From contig CAZGVO010000002.1 of assembly GCA_964529175.1 (NCBI GenBank), positions 310,001 through 374,000 of the forward strand: a stretch of 64,000 bases of DNA, read 5' to 3'. The stretch comes from JAAFJM01 sp964529175. Lineage in GTDB: Bacteria > Bacteroidota > Bacteroidia > UKL13-3. Below the pieces are notes generated by a model. It made no database searches. It had not been told where the DNA came from and worked only from the letters and a program-made list of their open reading frames with translations. Positions 35,446 through 45,044 of the stretch are shown here, piece by piece; the first letter of the stretch is position 1, and every line of letters begins with the position of its first letter. A program made the translations under genes and the position numbers.

Positions 35446-38400
35446 ATGAAAAAAATAATTCTTTTTGTGTTGTTTGTTACCCTTTTTCAAGTGGTTTTAA
35501 AAGCACAGCGCCCTAATAGTTTTTCTTACGATCCAAATGTGTTTATTACTGAATTTGAAAGTTTTATGCGCAGTGGTAAAAGCGATGCTAAAGATGAAGC
35601 CGATAACTTTGTAGCTAATTACAATACCGGAAAATTTAGTTTGCCCCAAAAGCAGCAAATGGTAAAACTTTGTAACGAAATGTTGCAAAAACAAATGCAG
35701 CCAAGTGTGGAGTTTTATTACTATATGCAAACTGCCAATGTTTTGGTATCGCGTAATCAAATGGCAAAATTTGATAATTGGCACAAAACCTTAATTGGTG
35801 CTTTAAAAAAGAACAAAGACGAATTCAACAGATTTTTAAATGTTTCGAAAAATGTTTTTGCCGAAGATATCATGCTAAAAATGGGTACTTCAGTTTGGGT
35901 TATTAATGCCAAGGATGTGGATTTAAAAATGGAAGGACAAGCTACTTTTATTTTTAAAAACCTTGATTTAATTTGTTATACACCTGGCGATACACTCGAA
36001 ATTTTAAAAACAAATGGAAAATATTATGCAGGCACTAATCAGTTTGTTGGCAAAGGTGGTAAGGTAGATTGGAGTCGTGTAGGTTTTGATACATCTAGAG
36101 TTTATGCTAAACTTAATAATTATGTAATTAATTTAGCTGATGGTTTATTAACTGCCGATAGTGCCATGCTTACTTATAAAGATAAGTTTAAAGAGCCTTT
36201 AATGGGTAAAGTTATTGATAAACCACTAGGCAGTAACCAAGGTGCTAAATCTATTTATCCTCAATTTGAAAGTACTACCCAAACCTTTACTGGCCTAATG
36301 TATGGCAAAGCTAAATACAAAGGTGGTTTTGGTTTACGAGGTGCTTTGGTAGTTGGTAAAAGTTCGGCTAATCAAAAGGCAGAATTGTATTTTTATTTTA
36401 AAAACAAACCTGTATTGCGTATAGCCAGCGATGAGTTTTTTATGCGCGATAATAAAATTACCAACGATAAAGTAGAGCTTACTATTTTCTTAGATAAAGA
36501 TTCTATTTTTCATCCACAATTGCGCTTTACTTATTTGGTAAACGATGATAAAATTAGCCTTTACCGCGATACCAAATTGGGTATTAGCGCTGCTCCTTTT
36601 ATTGACTATTTTCACAATTTAGAAATATATGTAGATGAGTTAAAATGGGATATTAATAACCCAAAAATTGATTTGCGAAATGTAGCAGGTGACGATCCCG
36701 CTAAGTTTCAATCAATCAACTATTTTAGAGATGTAATTTATGAGCGTTTGCAGGGTATGTTAGATTATAATCCATTGCAGCGCATTAAACAATATTGCGA
36801 AAAATACGATGTGAAATCATTTAACATTGAATCGTATGCTCAATTTTATAAAAGCGATTTGAGTGATATTAAGTTGATGATGATAGACTTAAATGACCGT
36901 GGTTTTTTAAATTATAACGAGCAAAAGAAAACCATTACCGTTAAGCCTAAGTTGAAAGAATATGTGAATGCACACATGGGACGGACTGATTATGATGCAA
37001 TTAGCTTTAAATCGGTTATCAGTGCTATACCTAATGCGGCTATTAGTTTAATTAATAACGATTTGATTGTACAAGGAGTTGGTAAGTTTAAATTTAGCGA
37101 TTCGCAAAACGTGGAGGTTACACCTAAAGAACAAGTTTTAACCATTAAACGTAATCGTGGAATTGAATTTAATGGAAAATTGCGTGCAGGTATGGCCGAT
37201 TTTTATGGAAGTAACTTTTCGTTCGATTATACCAAATTTGATGTGCGTTTAAATAATGTTGACTCACTTAAATTTTTGTATTTAGATGATACTTTAGGTT
37301 ATTTAGCCAATGTAAAAAGTGTAATTCAAAATATTTATGGAACACTTGAAATTGATTATCCATACAATAAAAGTAGTCGAAAAAATTATCCAGGTTACCC
37401 TAAATTTACCAGTGAAGTTGGCTCAAAAGTGTATTACGATTACCCAACTACCCAACAAGGAAATTATGTAAAAGATAGGTTTTACTTTTCGGTTGATCCT
37501 TTTAAATTGGATAGTTTGAGTGATTTAAATCTTTATACATTGGCATTGGGTGGAACATTGGAAAGTGATGGAATTTTGCCTGATATGAAGCAAGAAATTT
37601 ATTTGCAGCCCGATAAATCATTAGGGTTTTATATTCCAAACGATACCAATTACAGCTACACGCTTTACCGAGGAAAAGGAACGGCTAAATTTGCATTGCG
37701 CTTAAGTAACGATGGTTTAATAGGTGATGGAGATATTTTTTACTTGGCGTCTAAATCATCGAGTAAACGTTTTAACTTATTGTTAGATAGTATGAATGCT
37801 GATTGTGAGTCGTTTAAGAATGATAGAACTGCATTATTTCCTACTGTAATTAATTCAACAAATGTTTATAACCACTGGGTTCCTTATCAAGATACCATGT
37901 TTATAATTAACAAAGGTGAGCCAATAAAAATTGCATACGAAAAAGCCGAATTGCGAGGTACTTTAATTTTAACGCCAGCAGCTATGAAAGCTAAAGGAAG
38001 CATGACTATTGAAGATGGTGAATTAATAGCAGATATGTACGAATTACGTCCAGTTGAAATATTGAGCGAAAATGCCATTTTCCGCCAACGTTGGCCTGGC
38101 GATACTACTAAAATTGCATTTGTAACTAAAAAAGTAAATGCTTACGTAAATTTAGAAAAACGTTATGGTGAATTTACTTATTTAAACCCTTATGAAATAA
38201 ATAATGAATTTGCATATAATTTGTACGAAGGTAGTTTTGAAAAATTGCGTTGGGATATGGAACCACGCACTTTAGAATTTACAGGTAAAACAGTGGAACA
38301 AAGCCCTGTAAATGCAAGTTATTTAGTATCAAAACGCCCTAGTCAGGATAACTTAACATTTAAAACTGCAAGTGTAAAAATGGGACTTGGCGATTATGTT

Positions 38401-39825
38401 TTAAAAGCCAGTAAAGTGCCATATATCAATGTGGTAGATAGTAAAGTGTTGCCCGATAGTGGTAAAGTAGAAATTGGTAAAGATGCAGAAATGAATGAAT
38501 TAAAAAATGCCAAAATTAATGCTGATACTGTTACCAAATATCATAAAATAGAACAAGTAACTGTAAAAATTAATGGTAGAACTGATTTTAGAGGACAAGG
38601 AAATTATATTTACTTAGATAAAAATAAAAAGCCTCAACGTTTTTACTTAAGCGAAATTTATCCAGAGGATAAAAAGTATTTAGGTGGAAAATCAAATATT
38701 CCTGATTCAATAAACTTTAATGTAGGCACTAAATTGGCCTTTAGAGGAAATGCATTATTACATTCATACAATCAAAATTTGGAGTATAATGGTTTCTTTA
38801 AACCTTTGCATGAACTTTATTTACCAAAAACTGATTGGTTTAAATCAGCTGCGGTAATTAACCCAGATACTGTTTATATTGATTTATTGCCACCTTTAAC
38901 CAATTTAAATAGGGCAGTAGTAAATTGTGGTTTTGTGCTAACAGCCGATTCTACTCACGTTACACCTGCTATGTTCTCGCGCAAACGCTCAAATAATGAT
39001 ATTGACCTTTTAAAAGTAGAAGGTACTTTTACCTATAACGATAAGTTTGACGAATTTAGAATTGGTCCGTATGCCAAAGTATTTGGTCAGCCAGCTAAAC
39101 GCGGTAATTTTATGGCGGTAAGCGAAACCAAAAAAGCCATTTATGGTGAAGGTAAGTTCAATTTCAATATTGAAATTCCTAAATTTAAATTAACCACTGC
39201 TGGTAGTAGCTCATTTAATTTAAAAGATACTACTTTTACCATGAATATTGCTGCTGTAGTTGATTTTGAAATGCCTGCCAATGCCTTAAAATTAATGGTT
39301 GACTCTATTACTGATCAGTCATCATCTAACTCAAACGACTATTTTAACAAGGAAGTCTTAAACATAGCCATACCTGAAATGGTGGATGATAAAACCTTGA
39401 AAAAAATGAGTGACGAAGCCAGCGATGAGTTAGGAGGAAAATTGATAAATGATTTATTCAAAGCATTTTTTATAACTGATTTGAAATTTAAGTATGATAT
39501 CAATACCCGCTCATTTATAAGCGAAGGCGATTTTGGTGTAAGAAGTATTGATAAATACTTAATTGAACGTAGGTTACAAGGAAGAATTCAAATACTTAAA
39601 ACCCGAACCAAAGAAGAGTTTGTAATTTATTTACAACAAAATAATGGCAGTTGGTATTATTTTAAATACTCAAAAGGCAACTTGGCTATTTTGGGTAGCG
39701 ACCCATTGTTTAACGAAGCCCTAAAAGCTGGAATGGATAAATTAAGTGGCGATGGATTTACCATAAGAGTAGCAAGTATTAGCGATAGAAATAAACTAAT
39801 GCGTGTTATGAAAACTAAACAATAG
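35446..39825 (+). CDS. Giant exported beta-rich protein, unknown function
   Basis: 1459 residues from ATG 35446, giving a clean signal peptide (IILFVLFVTLFQVVLKAQ); an upstream in-frame TTG at 35410 would bury it. No enzyme motif or known domain was recognised. The N-terminal ~150 residues look helical; the rest alternates beta strands with recurring 'xLxGTLxxxxxGxI' wording (KAELRGTLILTPAAMKAKG, LKVEGTFTYNDKF, GVGKFKFSDSQ). That pattern resembles the long beta-groove repeats of AsmA/TamB-like or organic-solvent-tolerance (LptD/OstA)-like proteins. No C-terminal T9SS domain and no membrane anchor. Monocistronic with its own terminator. Lipid transport is speculation. Confidence 0.75.
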   Translation: MKKIILFVLFVTLFQVVLKAQRPNSFSYDPNVFITEFESFMRSGKSDAKDEADNFVANYNTGKFSLPQKQQMVKLCNEMLQKQMQPSVEFYYYMQTANVLVSRNQMAKFDNWHKTLIGALKKNKDEFNRFLNVSKNVFAEDIMLKMGTSVWVINAKDVDLKMEGQATFIFKNLDLICYTPGDTLEILKTNGKYYAGTNQFVGKGGKVDWSRVGFDTSRVYAKLNNYVINLADGLLTADSAMLTYKDKFKEPLMGKVIDKPLGSNQGAKSIYPQFESTTQTFTGLMYGKAKYKGGFGLRGALVVGKSSANQKAELYFYFKNKPVLRIASDEFFMRDNKITNDKVELTIFLDKDSIFHPQLRFTYLVNDDKISLYRDTKLGISAAPFIDYFHNLEIYVDELKWDINNPKIDLRNVAGDDPAKFQSINYFRDVIYERLQGMLDYNPLQRIKQYCEKYDVKSFNIESYAQFYKSDLSDIKLMMIDLNDRGFLNYNEQKKTITVKPKLKEYVNAHMGRTDYDAISFKSVISAIPNAAISLINNDLIVQGVGKFKFSDSQNVEVTPKEQVLTIKRNRGIEFNGKLRAGMADFYGSNFSFDYTKFDVRLNNVDSLKFLYLDDTLGYLANVKSVIQNIYGTLEIDYPYNKSSRKNYPGYPKFTSEVGSKVYYDYPTTQQGNYVKDRFYFSVDPFKLDSLSDLNLYTLALGGTLESDGILPDMKQEIYLQPDKSLGFYIPNDTNYSYTLYRGKGTAKFALRLSNDGLIGDGDIFYLASKSSSKRFNLLLDSMNADCESFKNDRTALFPTVINSTNVYNHWVPYQDTMFIINKGEPIKIAYEKAELRGTLILTPAAMKAKGSMTIEDGELIADMYELRPVEILSENAIFRQRWPGDTTKIAFVTKKVNAYVNLEKRYGEFTYLNPYEINNEFAYNLYEGSFEKLRWDMEPRTLEFTGKTVEQSPVNASYLVSKRPSQDNLTFKTASVKMGLGDYVLKASKVPYINVVDSKVLPDSGKVEIGKDAEMNELKNAKINADTVTKYHKIEQVTVKINGRTDFRGQGNYIYLDKNKKPQRFYLSEIYPEDKKYLGGKSNIPDSINFNVGTKLAFRGNALLHSYNQNLEYNGFFKPLHELYLPKTDWFKSAAVINPDTVYIDLLPPLTNLNRAVVNCGFVLTADSTHVTPAMFSRKRSNNDIDLLKVEGTFTYNDKFDEFRIGPYAKVFGQPAKRGNFMAVSETKKAIYGEGKFNFNIEIPKFKLTTAGSSSFNLKDTTFTMNIAAVVDFEMPANALKLMVDSITDQSSSNSNDYFNKEVLNIAIPEMVDDKTLKKMSDEASDELGGKLINDLFKAFFITDLKFKYDINTRSFISEGDFGVRSIDKYLIERRLQGRIQILKTRTKEEFVIYLQQNNGSWYYFKYSKGNLAILGSDPLFNEALKAGMDKLSGDGFTIRVASISDRNKLMRVMKTKQ

Positions 39826-39847
39826 TTTTTACATAATTAAACTTTTC

Positions 39848-39882
39848 AAAAAAGGTCACAATAAAGTTTGGTGACCTTTTTG
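39848..39882 (+). terminator. Terminator of the 1459-residue protein gene
   Basis: An 11-bp stem (39849-39859 with 39871-39881, core AAGGTCAC), 11-nt loop, T run; about 25 bp after the stop. Confidence 0.88.
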
Positions 39883-40053
39883 TTTTAAGTGATATGTTTT
39901 TTAATTGTTTTATAGTCAGGTTATTGTATAGGTTGCTCATTATGTAAATAATAAATTTAAGTAACTATAAATGGCGTTTTTAGACTGGTATAACAGCAAT
40001 TCATTTTTTTATAATGCTGAAATTTCGTAATCTTGAACTTATAATTTTAAACA

Positions 40054-40665
40054 ATGGTAATAGCAATACTTGTAATTTTAGCCTACTTACTAGGCTCAAT
40101 TCCAACCGCTGTTTGGTACGGAAAAACTTTTCATAAAATAGATGTGCGCGAGCACGGAAGTGGCAATGCTGGTGCTACTAATACTTTGCGTGTGTTAGGC
40201 AATAAAGCGGGCTTTATTGTACTTTTTATTGATTTATTGAAAGGTTTTGTGGCTACTAGTTTGGCTTATTTTTCGGGTTTTGAAATGGGCTCACAAACTT
40301 ATTTTAACTTTCAAATGGCACTAGGTGTTACGGCAGTTTTAGGGCACGTTTGGCCTATTTTTGCTGGTTTTAAAGGTGGAAAAGGTATTGCAACCTTATT
40401 GGGTATGGCCATTGCTTTAAATTATCAAATAGCATTAGTTTGTATTGTGGCATTTGTAACCATAGTTTGGTTAACCAAATACATTTCGGTAGGAAGCATG
40501 AGTGCAGCTATTTTAGCAGCCATTTTATCATTCTATTTTTATACTGATAATGTAGTTGCAAATTGCTTTTTTTGCGCCATTGCTATTATGGTAGTATACA
40601 CACACCGCGCCAATGTAAAACGTTTGCGCGCTGGTAACGAAAACAAATTTGCTTTTAAAAAATAA
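40054..40665 (+). CDS. plsY: Acyl-phosphate:glycerol-3-phosphate acyltransferase
   Basis: A 203-residue integral membrane enzyme for the first acylation in phospholipid synthesis. The three PlsY motifs are clear: LGSIPTAVWYG at the N-terminus, HGSGNAGATNTLRVLG and HVWPIFAGFKGGKGIATLLG. About five membrane helices. clpS starts 24 bp after its stop, which suggests joint transcription. Confidence 0.96.
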   Translation: MVIAILVILAYLLGSIPTAVWYGKTFHKIDVREHGSGNAGATNTLRVLGNKAGFIVLFIDLLKGFVATSLAYFSGFEMGSQTYFNFQMALGVTAVLGHVWPIFAGFKGGKGIATLLGMAIALNYQIALVCIVAFVTIVWLTKYISVGSMSAAILAAILSFYFYTDNVVANCFFCAIAIMVVYTHRANVKRLRAGNENKFAFKK

Positions 40666-40689
40666 TTTTAAATAATTTAAACTAAACAC

Positions 40690-40959
40690 ATGCAAACAGA
40701 AAAAGAACTTGAAGTAGATGTATTAGATGTTGTAGACAATGGTTTAAAAGTAGTGTTGTATAACGATGATGTAAATACCTTTGATTGGGTAATTGAATGT
40801 TTGTGCGAAATATGCGAACACGATGAATTGCAGGCAGAACAATGTGCATTATTGGTACACTTTAAAGGCAAAGCTTTGGTTAAAAAAGGCGAGGAAGAAA
40901 AACTAAAAAGCATTTGTCAAGCCCTTTGCGATAGAGGCCTTTCGGCAGTAATTGAGTAG
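40690..40959 (+). CDS. clpS: ClpS-family adaptor of the Clp protease
   Basis: 89 residues. Core motif KVVLYNDDVNTFDWVIECL matches the N-degron-binding face of ClpS (usual form LYNDDxTPMxFV), and GKALVKKGEEEKLKSICQAL matches the C-terminal helix and strand. The family delivers proteins with destabilising N-termini to ClpAP/ClpCP. The Pro-Met after the NDD-x-T/N motif is replaced by Phe-Asp, common in Bacteroidota-type ClpS-like proteins, so N-degron specificity may differ. Confidence 0.88.
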   Translation: MQTEKELEVDVLDVVDNGLKVVLYNDDVNTFDWVIECLCEICEHDELQAEQCALLVHFKGKALVKKGEEEKLKSICQALCDRGLSAVIE

Positions 40960-41063
40960 GGTTTAAATGGTTAATTGATTAATTGGTTAATTGGTCAACT
41001 GATTAATTGTTTACATTTAACCTTGTAATCTTCCAATCTTGTAATTTTTCAATCTTTCAATCA
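40960..41063. repeat. Short-word tandem and inverted repeat between clpS and scoA
   Basis: The gap is filled by two runs of near-repeats with about 8-10-bp period: variants of GGTTAATTGATTAATT (40969-41009) and variants of AATCTTCCAATCTTGTAA (41027-41062). The outer words GGTTTAAATG (40960-40969) and CATTTAACC (41014-41022) are nearly complementary. No gene frame is seen here. Confidence 0.6.
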
Positions 41064-41093
41064 TAAAAAAATAATAAATAAAAAAATATAACC

Positions 41094-41792
41094 ATGTTAC
41101 AAAAAGTAGTTGCAAATGCTAGTGAAGCAATAAAAGATATAGAAGATGGTGCGGTAATTATGTTGGGTGGATTTGGTCTTTGCGGTATTCCTGAAAACTC
41201 TATCAATGCATTGGTACAAAAAGGTGTAAAAAACCTTACTTGTATTAGTAATAATGCTGGTGTTGACGATTTTGGAATAGGCTTAATGCTAAAAACACGT
41301 CAAGTTAAAAAAATGATTTCGAGCTATGTAGGCGAAAATGCAGAGTTTGAGCGCCAACTATTAAGTGGTGAATTGGAGGTTGAATTAATTCCTCAAGGAA
41401 CTTTGGCTACGCGCTGTATGGCTGCGGGTTATGGAATGCCGGCTATTTTTACGCCTGCAGGTGTAGGAACCGAAGTGGCCATTGGCAAAGAAACCCGCGA
41501 GTTTGATGGAAAAACGTATTTGTTAGAACATGCTTTTAAATCGGATTTTGCCATTATAAAAGCTTGGAAAGGCGATGCACATGGCAATTTAATTTTTAGA
41601 GCTACCTCGCGTAACTTTAATCCTTTAATGGCTATGGCTGGTAAAATTACCATTGCCGAAGTAGAAGAATTAGTGCCTGTTGGCGAATTAGATCCAGATA
41701 TGATTCACACTCCTGGAATTTACGTTAACCGTATTTTTAAGGGTGCCGATTACGAAAAACGTATTGAACAATTAACCGTTACCAAACGATAA
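41094..41792 (+). CDS. scoA: 3-oxoacid CoA-transferase subunit A
   Basis: 232 residues of the family I CoA-transferase A subunit: GAVIMLGGFGLCGIPEN (CoA-site loop), TCISNNAGVDDFGIG, LIPQGTLATRCMAAGYGMPAIFTPAGVGT and HTPGIYVNRIF. It would transfer CoA between succinyl-CoA and acetoacetate or similar acids, in ketone or fatty-acid use. The catalytic Glu is on subunit B, which is not next to it; the next gene is on the opposite strand. B is presumably encoded elsewhere. Confidence 0.93.
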   Translation: MLQKVVANASEAIKDIEDGAVIMLGGFGLCGIPENSINALVQKGVKNLTCISNNAGVDDFGIGLMLKTRQVKKMISSYVGENAEFERQLLSGELEVELIPQGTLATRCMAAGYGMPAIFTPAGVGTEVAIGKETREFDGKTYLLEHAFKSDFAIIKAWKGDAHGNLIFRATSRNFNPLMAMAGKITIAEVEELVPVGELDPDMIHTPGIYVNRIFKGADYEKRIEQLTVTKR

Positions 41793-41798
41793 AAAACT

Positions 41799-41826
41799 AA
41801 AAAGCCATCTTTTGATGGCTTTTTTT
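41799..41826. terminator. Shared bidirectional terminator
   Basis: An 11-bp stem (41799-41809 with 41814-41824, core AGCCATC) with a 4-nt loop and A/T runs on both sides, only 7-8 bp from the stops of the converging scoA and T9SS genes. Confidence 0.88.
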
Positions 41827-41832
41827 ATGCTA

Positions 41833-43053
41833 TTATTCTATCATAATTTTTTGGGTAAACTCACCTTCGGAGCTTTTAAGTTTAATAAAATAAATTCCAC
41901 TTGGTATATTATTTTCCAAAAAATTTAGTTCAATATTTTCTGTTGGTTTTTCAATGGTTTTAGTTAATATTTCTTTACCCATTAGGTTAAAAATACTTAC
42001 TTTGTTCACTATGTTTTTGCTTTCAATAAACAATATATTTTTAGCTGGATTTGGAAAAACTTTAAATTCGTTTTCTGTTAACTGATTGGTGTTAGTACCT
42101 GCTGTTACCACAAAATAACCTTTTAAATACATGGTATCCATATCGTCAGCATAAAAGTAATCAATGTCGTAAAAACCTAATTCAGCGGTTGGTTTCACAT
42201 TTAATTTGACTGTTGCATTCATTTCATCTTGGGCTGTTACACTCATTACTTCAATTTCTTTAGAAATGACATTGTTTTTAGTGAATAAAATAGTAGGAAA
42301 ACTACTCTTAAATTTGGCATTTGGCGAACCACTCACCAACACGTCTTTTATTGCATTTCTTTTAGCATATCGTTGGTCCATTGAACTAATGAGCACTGCA
42401 TTGGGATTGATTACTGAAAATGCACTATCCAAAAATAATTTACCATCTATTTCATTTTCAATGCTAATGCTATAAAAGCCAGGCTTGGTTTTAATATCAA
42501 GAAATATATCTACTTTTAAGTCGTAAGTTTGGGGGGTAGTGTATGCACTTATCCTCGAAATACTGATGCTTTTGTTTTCGATTCCATATCTATAAAACTT
42601 TACAATATTGTTTTTAGCGGTGTAAAAATGGGTGTTTTTTCCTCTTATTTCCAAATATTCTGAGTTGCCAGCTTTTAAATTTCCGCTTATATCAGAGCTG
42701 CTTATTGGGCGCAATCTAGGAATAATGGTATCAGCATCAGGAATAATAATGCCATTTAGCAAATTAATAGGTGGGTTTACGGTATTGGCAATGCGCAACG
42801 AAAATCCGTAAGGATTTGGAATATTTGGAGAAATACTCACAGTTCCTGTAATGGTTGAATCGTTTAATACTGTTGGGTTAGTAAAAGTGGCATCGGTGTT
42901 TACACCTGTTAAAAACGAAGTGTTTTTACCCGAAATGGTAGCCGAAAATGTTTTTCCTGCCGATGAAATATTGGGGTTTATGGTAATGCTTTGAGCAAAT
43001 ACGCTCATTCCAATAACCATAAAAAGCATGCTGGTAAGTAACTTAGTTTTCAT
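41833..43053 (-). CDS. T9SS type A sorting-domain protein, unknown function
   Basis: 406 residues from ATG 43053 (MKTKLLTSMLFMVIGMSVFAQ signal peptide; an upstream in-frame ATG at 43116 adds 21 unlikely residues). The body is a string of Ig-like beta domains with repeated wording (ISSAGKTFSATISGKNTSFLTG and ISGNLKAGNSEYLEIRGKNTHFYTA), suggesting two related modules of about 110-120 residues. The C-terminal ~75 residues are a sorting domain (FKVFPNPAKNILFIES, SIFNLMGKE, SGIYFIKLKS...QKIMIE). Predicted surface adhesin or structural protein; no catalytic motif. Confidence 0.82.
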   Translation of the reverse strand: MKTKLLTSMLFMVIGMSVFAQSITINPNISSAGKTFSATISGKNTSFLTGVNTDATFTNPTVLNDSTITGTVSISPNIPNPYGFSLRIANTVNPPINLLNGIIIPDADTIIPRLRPISSSDISGNLKAGNSEYLEIRGKNTHFYTAKNNIVKFYRYGIENKSISISRISAYTTPQTYDLKVDIFLDIKTKPGFYSISIENEIDGKLFLDSAFSVINPNAVLISSMDQRYAKRNAIKDVLVSGSPNAKFKSSFPTILFTKNNVISKEIEVMSVTAQDEMNATVKLNVKPTAELGFYDIDYFYADDMDTMYLKGYFVVTAGTNTNQLTENEFKVFPNPAKNILFIESKNIVNKVSIFNLMGKEILTKTIEKPTENIELNFLENNIPSGIYFIKLKSSEGEFTQKIMIE

Positions 43054-43234
43054 AATATTTAGTATTTGATTATAAGTTTTGATTAAATAAATAATTAATA
43101 GTTGCAGGTAATGCAATTAAAAAATAAAGATGCTTTATAAATGTATCATTTGACAGTTTATTTTAAATTAGAGACATTGGTATATGTAGTTGAAAATCAG
43201 GAAAATAACTTAGCCACTAAACAAATAAGCACAA

Positions 43235-44299
43235 TCAATACATAAAATTTACATCAGCTAACTCTTTGTTGTTTTGCAGAAATAACTTGTTCATTTCTTG
43301 TCTTTGTTTTTCTTTTAAAAACCAAATGTCAATTTTTTCTACATAGTTATTTTTTAAAATGGGTAAGAAATCATTTGGTTCATTCAGTGTCATTTCTCTG
43401 CAAGCAAATTCTTTTAACGAATGGAGGTTTTCTAATGGTGAAAAGTCTTTCATTTGTTTCATATACCAAAGTTCAATTTTCCTTAATTTACTGGTAGGCT
43501 TAAGTTTTGGAAAACCCGTTATGCTATTTACCGATTGTAAAAAAATATGTTCTAGGGAGTCCATGTCATTTAAAAAATCAAGGTTATTTAAGTTTTTAAT
43601 ATTGTAAAATTCTATAAACTCAAGTTTTTTAAGCGTAGAAAGGGCTTCAAAGTTTTTAAGTGGCAGCGATTTAATATGCAGTTTTTTTAGTTTTTTAAAA
43701 TTGGTAACAAAGTTTAGGTCCTCAATTGTTTTGATTTTGCGAAGTACTAAGGTTTCAATATTTTCAAAATTTGATATTAAACTTACTGTATTTTTATAAT
43801 GCCCCGATAGGTATAAAAATTTCAACTCTTTAAAACGATGTATGATCGAAATATCAACTTTATCATACTCGGAAGCATACGATAAAATACTTAAAGAGGT
43901 TAATTTTTCAGTTACTGTATTTAAAAAATTGTAATCCGCTAAATCGTCAATTTCAATTGATAAAGAAGTTAGGTTTTTCATTGATTCAAAACTAGGCGCT
44001 TTTAAAAATGAAGCATAATCAATTGAAATACTGGTTACATTAGTAAGTTTATTTAAGTGTTTGGGGTCAATTTGGCCACCATAAATACGTAACTCAATTT
44101 CTGGTTTTACTGCTAAAATCTTATCATTTAAAACCTCATAAGTAATGGCAGGTATTTTGGTATAAAGACAAATTTGCATACGGGTAACGGCATTGTGCAA
44201 AATTTCTTTAACAAGCTCGTCTGTCAATAAATTATCCGAATCAATTTGATTGTTGTTATTGAATTTATATTGCGGAGTAACGTGTATGTGTGAACCCAT
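43235..44299 (-). CDS. Leucine-rich-repeat protein, no signal peptide
   Basis: 354 residues. From about 85 on, irregular repeats of 21-24 residues carry the LxxLxIxx pattern (LTSLSIEIDDLADYNFLN, LKKLHIKSLPLKNFEALS, LRKIELWYMKQMKDFSPLEN). They resemble the repeats of cytoplasmic LRR proteins in Bacteroidota orphan gene clusters. No signal peptide or anchor. A short basic C-terminus follows. It heads away from the neighbouring T9SS gene's upstream side and lies 55 bp downstream of the split gene at 44355-45044. Possible role: binding partner or immunity-type protein; not provable here. Confidence 0.72.
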   Translation of the reverse strand: MGSHIHVTPQYKFNNNNQIDSDNLLTDELVKEILHNAVTRMQICLYTKIPAITYEVLNDKILAVKPEIELRIYGGQIDPKHLNKLTNVTSISIDYASFLKAPSFESMKNLTSLSIEIDDLADYNFLNTVTEKLTSLSILSYASEYDKVDISIIHRFKELKFLYLSGHYKNTVSLISNFENIETLVLRKIKTIEDLNFVTNFKKLKKLHIKSLPLKNFEALSTLKKLEFIEFYNIKNLNNLDFLNDMDSLEHIFLQSVNSITGFPKLKPTSKLRKIELWYMKQMKDFSPLENLHSLKEFACREMTLNEPNDFLPILKNNYVEKIDIWFLKEKQRQEMNKLFLQNNKELADVNFMY

Positions 44300-44354
44300 T
44301 TGCTTTGGTAATTAGTTGGTGGTTTTTAAATGGCTTATTGTTAGTATATGTTTT

Positions 44355-45044
44355 TTACCAAAACTTCCATTTGCTTTTTCCTTTATAGGAGCTATCTTGA
44401 AAGTTATATGGATAATCTATTTCTATTAAATCTTTTTCTAGTTGTTCCCAATCTTCCAACTCATCTACTGTTGATAAAACCATATCTTTTGTTAAGGTTT
44501 CTCCATTATAAATTTTAGAAACGGTAGCTAATGGAATGCCGCTTTCTTTATAACTTCCCTCAAAATATTCCGTGGCCCAATCAATATAAGTTTGCGGTTT
44601 CCCATCAAAAATATAAAGCATTTCTTCTGAGCCATCTTCGCGGTTTTCAAGTTGGCCAACTTGTCAATTTTTTAAATCTGTTGTCCAAATACAAAACGTA
44701 GTTCCAATCGACTTAACAGGCTCACCAAACATAAACTCGTTAAATATGGTTGGGAGGTTTTTAGTGAGTAGGCTCAAGTCTTGTGGCTCATACTCGTGGG
44801 CAAAGCCGTTAATTACACAGCCGCCTTCAGTAAATAATATCAGCATTTGGTCGCCTTCGCCATTACGCATTTCCAAACAAGCTTCGTTTTTACTCCACTT
44901 TGAATTAAATGAATAGTACCTAAATTCCCATTCTTGCGAAATAATGGCATCTAAAACAGAAATAGCTTTGCATATTTTAGCTAAATCATTGCTATTGGAT
45001 AATAAACTAATACTTTGAGTTGAAATCATAATCTGGTTCTGCAT
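44355..45044 (-). pseudogene. Orphan gene split by an in-frame TGA
   Basis: Two frames, 45044-44664 (126 residues, MQNQIMISTQSISLL... to TTDLKN) and 44621-44355 (88 residues, MLYIFDGKPQTY...), lie in the same reading phase. The bases between them stay open after the TGA at 44666-44664 and read QVGQLENREDGSEE into the second part. The whole would be one protein of about 229 residues; a TGG-to-TGA change (a Trp codon) is the simplest cause. No domain recognised. Other genes here end in TGA, so the codon is a normal stop. The start overlaps the 827-residue gene by 38 bp (23 bp if the start is ATG 45029). Confidence 0.75.

Noticed and set aside
44664..44666. TGA read as Trp or selenocysteine in an altered code
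   Set aside because: Other genes in the window (the hydrolase ending 24733, the phosphatase ending 59824) end in TGA, and no selenocysteine element was seen. A single nonsense change is simpler.
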